DNA from: an uncultured Clostridia bacterium | GTDB taxonomy: Bacteria > Bacillota > Clostridia > Oscillospirales > Ruminococcaceae | Direction: 5' to 3' | Length of the DNA: 7,858 nt | Assembly (NCBI GenBank): GCA_945947715.1 | Contig: CAMEYZ010000099.1 | Span: 1-7,858 of the forward strand | Part shown: positions 5,060 to 7,858 of the stretch, one piece after another | Position numbering within the stretch: position 1 is the first letter of the stretch | Layout of the letters: each line of letters begins with the position of its first letter | Position numbers and translations under genes: made by a program | Notes under the pieces: model-generated | The model's input: only the letters and a program-made list of their open reading frames with translations | Database searches by the model: none | What the model was told of the DNA's origin: nothing

Positions 5060-5560
5060 ATGGAAAAATATCTTGAAATAGGAAAGATTGTCGCCGTACA
5101 GGGCCTTAAGGGCGAGGTCCGCGTGGACCCCTGGTGCGACAGCGCGGAGTTTCTCTGCGAGTTCGATACACTTTACTTCGACAAGGGAAAAACTCCCGTG
5201 GAGATAGAACGCTCCAGGCCTCACAAGAACATCGTCCTCGTCAAGATAAAGGGCGTTGATACCATCGAGGACGCTCAGCTGCTCCGCAACAAAATTCTCT
5301 ACATGGACCGCGACGAGGTCGAGCTGGAGGAGGGCTGCTATTTTGTCCGCGACCTTATTGGGCTCACCGTTATCGACAGCGACGACGGTACAGTCTATGG
5401 CAAGCTCTCCGACGTCCAGAAAACAGGCGCCAACGACGTCTACACTGTCAAGGGCGAGGACAGAGATTATCTTATCCCCGCTATCCCCGATGTTATCGTA
5501 AAGACTGACATCGAGGGCGGACAGATGCTTATCCACAAGCTTGACGGACTGTTCGATTAA
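5060..5560 (+). CDS. rimM: 16S rRNA processing/maturation protein RimM
   Basis: A 166-residue protein starting MEKYLEIGKIVAVQGLKGEVRVDPW, typical of RimM. RimM binds ribosomal protein S19 in the 30S head and aids late maturation of 16S rRNA. It has an N-terminal beta-barrel domain (about 1-85) with GLKGEVRV, and a C-terminal PRC-barrel (about 90-166) beginning YFVRDLIGLTVIDSDDG and ending with IPAIPDVIVKTD. AAGGAG (5047-5052) is 7 bases before this ATG; the ATG directly before it (5057) is 4 bases away and less well placed. The frame is open further upstream to 4976 but crosses the hairpin repeat, so that extension is rejected. The ribosome binding site abuts the CTATTCACTAA repeat end. trmD follows 12 bases after its stop. 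Confidence 0.95.
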   Translation: MEKYLEIGKIVAVQGLKGEVRVDPWCDSAEFLCEFDTLYFDKGKTPVEIERSRPHKNIVLVKIKGVDTIEDAQLLRNKILYMDRDEVELEEGCYFVRDLIGLTVIDSDDGTVYGKLSDVQKTGANDVYTVKGEDRDYLIPAIPDVIVKTDIEGGQMLIHKLDGLFD

Positions 5561-5572
5561 GGGGTTGATGCT

Positions 5573-6319
5573 GTGCGGATAGATATTGCAACACTTTTCC
5601 CTGAAATGTGCGAGACTGTGCTGAACGAAAGCATTCTCGGACGAGCTCAGAAGGCGGACAAGATAGAGTTTCACTGCCACCAGATTCGTGACTACACTCT
5701 GGACAAGCATCGCCGTGTGGACGATACTCCCTATGGCGGCGGCATGGGCATGGTCATGCAGGCAGACCCGGTTTTTCGCTGCTGCGAGGCCATAAGCTCC
5801 GGGCTGGACGAGAAACCGTACATCATATACATGTCCCCAAAGGGTAAGCTTTTCGACCAGAAAAAGGCGCTGGAGCTGTCCCGCATGAAAAACATCATCA
5901 TAATCTGCGGCCATTACGAGGGACTTGACCAGAGGGTCATCGACGAGATAGTGGACGAGGAAATTTCTGTGGGAGATTATGTGCTGACAGGCGGCGAGCT
6001 GCCTGCGCTGATAGTCTGCGATGCGGCGGCGAGAATGTGCGACGGAGTTCTTGCGTCCTCGGAGTGCTTCGAGGAGGAAAGCCATTTCGGCGGACTGCTG
6101 GAATATCCCCACTACACCCGTCCCGAGGTATGGCATGACCGCGAGGTCCCGCCGGTGCTGCTGACAGGGCATCACAAGAACATCTCCGCCTATCGCCACG
6201 AGGAAGCCTTAAAGATAACTGCCCGCCGCCGACCGGATATGTACAATTTATACATGGAAAAGCACCCCGACGAGCAGCTGAAACGTCCCTCTTCCAAAAA
6301 GAAGCCGCGCAAAAAATAG
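5573..6319 (+). CDS. trmD: tRNA (guanine37-N1)-methyltransferase TrmD
   Basis: 248 residues starting at GTG (MRIDIATLFPEM); AGGGG, touching the rimM stop, is 8 bases upstream. TrmD uses S-adenosylmethionine to methylate G37 next to the anticodon, which prevents +1 frameshifting. It shows the trefoil-knot SPOUT fold motifs: DDTPYGGGMGMVMQADP (51-67), MSPKGKLFDQ (87-96), GHYEGLDQR (113-121), SVGDYVLTGGELPA (132-145) and GLLEYPHYTRPEVW (174-187). The general base, Asp169 in E. coli TrmD (EDSF), aligns with Glu169 here (EEESHF), a conservative change I believe occurs in some Clostridia. The C-terminus is lysine-rich (KKKPRKK). It forms a tight pair with rimM, and rplS does not follow. Confidence 0.97.
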   Translation: MRIDIATLFPEMCETVLNESILGRAQKADKIEFHCHQIRDYTLDKHRRVDDTPYGGGMGMVMQADPVFRCCEAISSGLDEKPYIIYMSPKGKLFDQKKALELSRMKNIIIICGHYEGLDQRVIDEIVDEEISVGDYVLTGGELPALIVCDAAARMCDGVLASSECFEEESHFGGLLEYPHYTRPEVWHDREVPPVLLTGHHKNISAYRHEEALKITARRRPDMYNLYMEKHPDEQLKRPSSKKKPRKK

Positions 6320-6482
6320 TTTTCAACATATAATTTATATAATGTTCATATATTTGAGTGTTGAAAGTTGTATATATCCTATAAAATATGGTGAATTTAG
6401 ACAAATAGGAAAATTTTTAATCCCCGACAATCGTCAAATAGCAGAAATTTCGGGAAAATCGGAATTTAGTAATAAAAATTCA
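6320..6482. other. AT-rich intergenic stretch with imperfect inverted repeats
   Basis: After the trmD stop there is no GC-rich terminator. TTTCAACA (6321-6328) and TGTTGAAA (6359-6366) form an 8-bp inverted repeat around a 30-base AT-only-like loop. A second, imperfect stem with wobble pairs lies at about 6446-6468 (AAATTTC with GGAATTT). An in-frame extension of ptsH runs back to 6342 but has no ribosome binding site and no family resemblance. Confidence 0.4.
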
Positions 6483-6511
6483 TTGACTATCTCGATTTTG
6501 CATTGTATAAT
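6483..6511 (+). promoter_or_regulatory. SigmaA-type promoter of ptsH
   Basis: TTGACT (6483-6488), a 17-base spacer, and TATAAT (6506-6511). The start site would lie near 6518, giving a leader of about 52 bases with AGGAGAG (6557-6563) before the HPr start. It makes ptsH a separate unit from the rimM-trmD cluster. No clear catabolite-response element is visible. Confidence 0.85.
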
Positions 6512-6569
6512 AATAATTGTTGGAGATACCACAAAGGCTATACGCCGCTTAAAGATAGGAGAGAGTTAT

Positions 6570-6839
6570 ATGTTTGTTAAAGATGTAATGGTTCAGAATC
6601 AGGTTGGTCTGCATGCCCGTCCGGCAACATTCTTCATTCAGAAGGCAAACGAATTCAAGTCATCGATCTGGATCGAGAAGGAAGAGAGAAGAGTAAATGC
6701 TAAGTCACTTCTGGGTATCCTTTCACTCGGAATCGTAGGCGGCACACAGATCAGAGTTATCGCTGACGGACCCGACGAGCAGGAAGCTGTTGAAGGTCTT
6801 GTTGAGCTGGTTGAGAGCGGCTTCTCCGAGGAAGCGTAA
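6570..6839 (+). CDS. ptsH: Phosphocarrier protein HPr
   Basis: An 89-residue HPr starting MFVKDVMVQNQVGLHARPAT, with AGGAGAG 6 bases upstream. HPr takes phosphate from enzyme I on His15 (GLHARPA, 13-19) and passes it to the sugar-specific EIIA proteins of the PTS. In Firmicutes it is also phosphorylated on Ser46 by HPr kinase, which makes it a CcpA corepressor; Ser46 is present here in VNAKSLLGILSLGI (42-55). Both regulatory residues are at the canonical numbers, so this is HPr and not Crh, which lacks His15. It has its own promoter and an intrinsic terminator, forming a monocistronic unit. Length and sequence are fully normal. Confidence 0.96.
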   Translation: MFVKDVMVQNQVGLHARPATFFIQKANEFKSSIWIEKEERRVNAKSLLGILSLGIVGGTQIRVIADGPDEQEAVEGLVELVESGFSEEA

Positions 6840-6866
6840 GAGCTCCCCTATATATTTTTGAAATTA

Positions 6867-6903
6867 ATCCGACAGTGTGCTTTTACCTGTCGGATATTTT
6901 TGT
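6867..6903 (+). terminator. Intrinsic terminator after ptsH
   Basis: ATCCGACAG (6867-6875) pairs perfectly with CTGTCGGAT (6887-6895), with an 11-base loop, followed by ATTTTTGTT. This is a standard Rho-independent terminator 27 bases past the HPr stop codon. Confidence 0.88.
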
Positions 6904-6932
6904 TATAAACCAGAAAAAGGAATGTTTTGAAA

Positions 6933-7781
6933 ATGCCAACGATAGTATTACTTCTGCTTGTAGTAGCATGCTACACGATAACATCGCTGAACGACAAATA
7001 CGCCGTATCCAAAGCAAAGCTAACCGGCGACCAGATGACCTTCATCATGGCAGCGGCAACGTCTGTATTCATGTTATTTATCCTGCCCTTTTCGGACAGG
7101 ACCTGTGCATTTACGCCGCTTACCATACTATTTATACTATTATTATTCTTATCGAAGCTATTAGAGTTTCAGATGTCGGCGAAGATACTGACAGAGCTAT
7201 CCGCCTTTGAGCTGAAAGCATGGCTGGGGATAGTGATGTTCCTATCCTACTTCACGGACATTTTAATGGGCACGGGCACCTTTACCATTGCAAAAACGCT
7301 ATGCATAGCGTTAACTGCGGTAGGACTTATCATGATAGCCGCCTCAGGAAAGCGGGACGTAAACTACAAGAAGATAGTTCTTCCGTTGATATTATATCTG
7401 GCATCGCGATTCGGGTACGGGCTAACAGTCACAGCGATAAATGCTGACAAGCGGATATCATCGACCATGGCATTATTCTTTGCGCTGATACTATTAGCGG
7501 TAGTGCTTTTACCGAAATCGGGGATAAAAGCGCTCATCAAGGAGAAGCCGAAGGAAACGGGGATAGTAGCCTTAGCGAAGCTTCCGAACGCGTTCGGGTT
7601 ACTTTTAGAGAATGCGATAATTGCGGTAAGTCTGGTACAATATTCGTTCATACAGCCGCTGATAATCATAGTATTATTTGTGATATCGCTGATAAACCGG
7701 GAGAAATACAGCAAGACGAATTTTGCAGGAAGTCTGATATGTATAGCGGGGATATTGTTATTCCAGATTTGCAGTATATAA
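6933..7781 (+). CDS. Multi-spanning membrane protein, DMT/EamA-like transporter
   Basis: 282 residues from the ATG at 6933; an in-frame TTG at 6927 is nearer the AAAGGA ribosome binding site (5 bases against 11) and is a possible alternative start. About ten hydrophobic helices are seen (roughly 2-18, 34-53, 61-77, 97-113, 119-138, 147-165, 175-193, 208-230, 232-254, 263-281). This is the size and 5+5 layout of EamA-domain proteins of the drug/metabolite transporter superfamily, and the final helix plus short tail (SLICIAGILLFQICSI) fits. The substrate cannot be inferred. It starts 30 bases after the ptsH terminator with no clear promoter of its own. Codon use (TTA, CTA, ATA common) resembles the ankyrin gene and differs from ffh, rimM and trmD. 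A dispersed repeat begins just after its stop. Confidence 0.8.
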   Translation: MPTIVLLLLVVACYTITSLNDKYAVSKAKLTGDQMTFIMAAATSVFMLFILPFSDRTCAFTPLTILFILLLFLSKLLEFQMSAKILTELSAFELKAWLGIVMFLSYFTDILMGTGTFTIAKTLCIALTAVGLIMIAASGKRDVNYKKIVLPLILYLASRFGYGLTVTAINADKRISSTMALFFALILLAVVLLPKSGIKALIKEKPKETGIVALAKLPNAFGLLLENAIIAVSLVQYSFIQPLIIIVLFVISLINREKYSKTNFAGSLICIAGILLFQICSI

Positions 7782-7784
7782 AAG

Positions 7785-7858
7785 CGAAGGTTCGAGGGAA
7801 ACAGTAACCGCAAATCGCATGTACCCCAGCAACAAAAAGTTCGCCAGCCTTTCAAGGC
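7785..7858 (+). repeat. Dispersed repeat, copy C (cut by window end)
   Basis: It matches 4876-4949: GAAGGTT-GAGG-AAACAGTA-CCGC blocks first, then 35 identical bases (7824-7858 against 4915-4949) ending inside the CAGCCT/AGGCTG hairpin. It begins 4 bases after the stop codon of the transporter gene. The remaining hairpins seen in copy B probably continue beyond the window. Confidence 0.85.

Noticed and set aside
5045..6199. A 384-codon open frame on the minus strand opposite rimM and trmD
   Set aside because: It is antisense to two well-supported genes, has no ribosome binding site or recognisable domain, and follows from their codon bias.
6342..6569. An N-terminal extension of HPr to 6342
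   Set aside because: It contains the ptsH promoter; HPr starts at 6570, which puts His15 and Ser46 at their usual numbers.

Overview
The window looks like chromosomal DNA from a low-to-mid GC member of the Firmicutes (Bacillota), most likely a Ruminococcus-like Oscillospiraceae/Clostridia species. The reasons are the conserved gene order ylxM-ffh-rpsP-khpA-rimM-trmD, sigmaA-type promoters (TTGACA/TATAAT), strong AGGAGG-type ribosome binding sites, an HPr with both His15 and Ser46, and abundant small intergenic repeats. The genus is an inference; no rRNA gene is present to fix it.

Layout. Positions 1-476 (minus) hold the N-terminal 158 residues of a dynamin-family GTPase that runs off the left edge, with its own promoter at 577-606. 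A gene-free stretch of 900 bases follows (477-1376). It contains an AT-rich part, then a GC-rich part with a long imperfect hairpin, a polypyrimidine tract and a dispersed repeat (copy A), and last a strong promoter with a perfect 12-bp inverted repeat at the transcription start. That promoter drives a plus-strand translation cluster: ylxM, ffh, a 68-residue two-helix membrane protein resembling the Imm17 family, rpsP, khpA, a membrane-anchored ankyrin-repeat protein, rimM and trmD. Downstream are ptsH (HPr) with its own promoter and terminator, and a multi-spanning DMT/EamA-like membrane protein. The window ends inside another copy of the repeat.

How the genes fit together. YlxM and Ffh serve the signal recognition particle. 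RpsP (S16), RimM (16S maturation), KhpA (RNA chaperone) and TrmD (m1G37 tRNA methylation) serve ribosome and tRNA function. The usual core order is interrupted twice by genes not normally part of it: the Imm17-like gene between ffh and rpsP, and the ankyrin gene plus about 230 bases of hairpin-rich repeat between khpA and rimM. rplS, often found after trmD, is not present here.

The most interesting signal is the dispersed repeat. Copy A (about 1137-1254) and copy B (4793-4879) are related in opposite orientation. Copy B continues into a hairpin array that shares 35 identical bases with copy C at the window's right end. Copies B and C each begin at or just after the 3' end of a gene (ankyrin, DMT) whose codon use differs from the housekeeping genes. 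Copy B supplies the last codons of the ankyrin gene. Other points worth a second look are the approximately 110-base structured element at 843-952, the 12-bp palindrome at the ylxM start site, and a Glu in TrmD where the catalytic Asp169 is expected.
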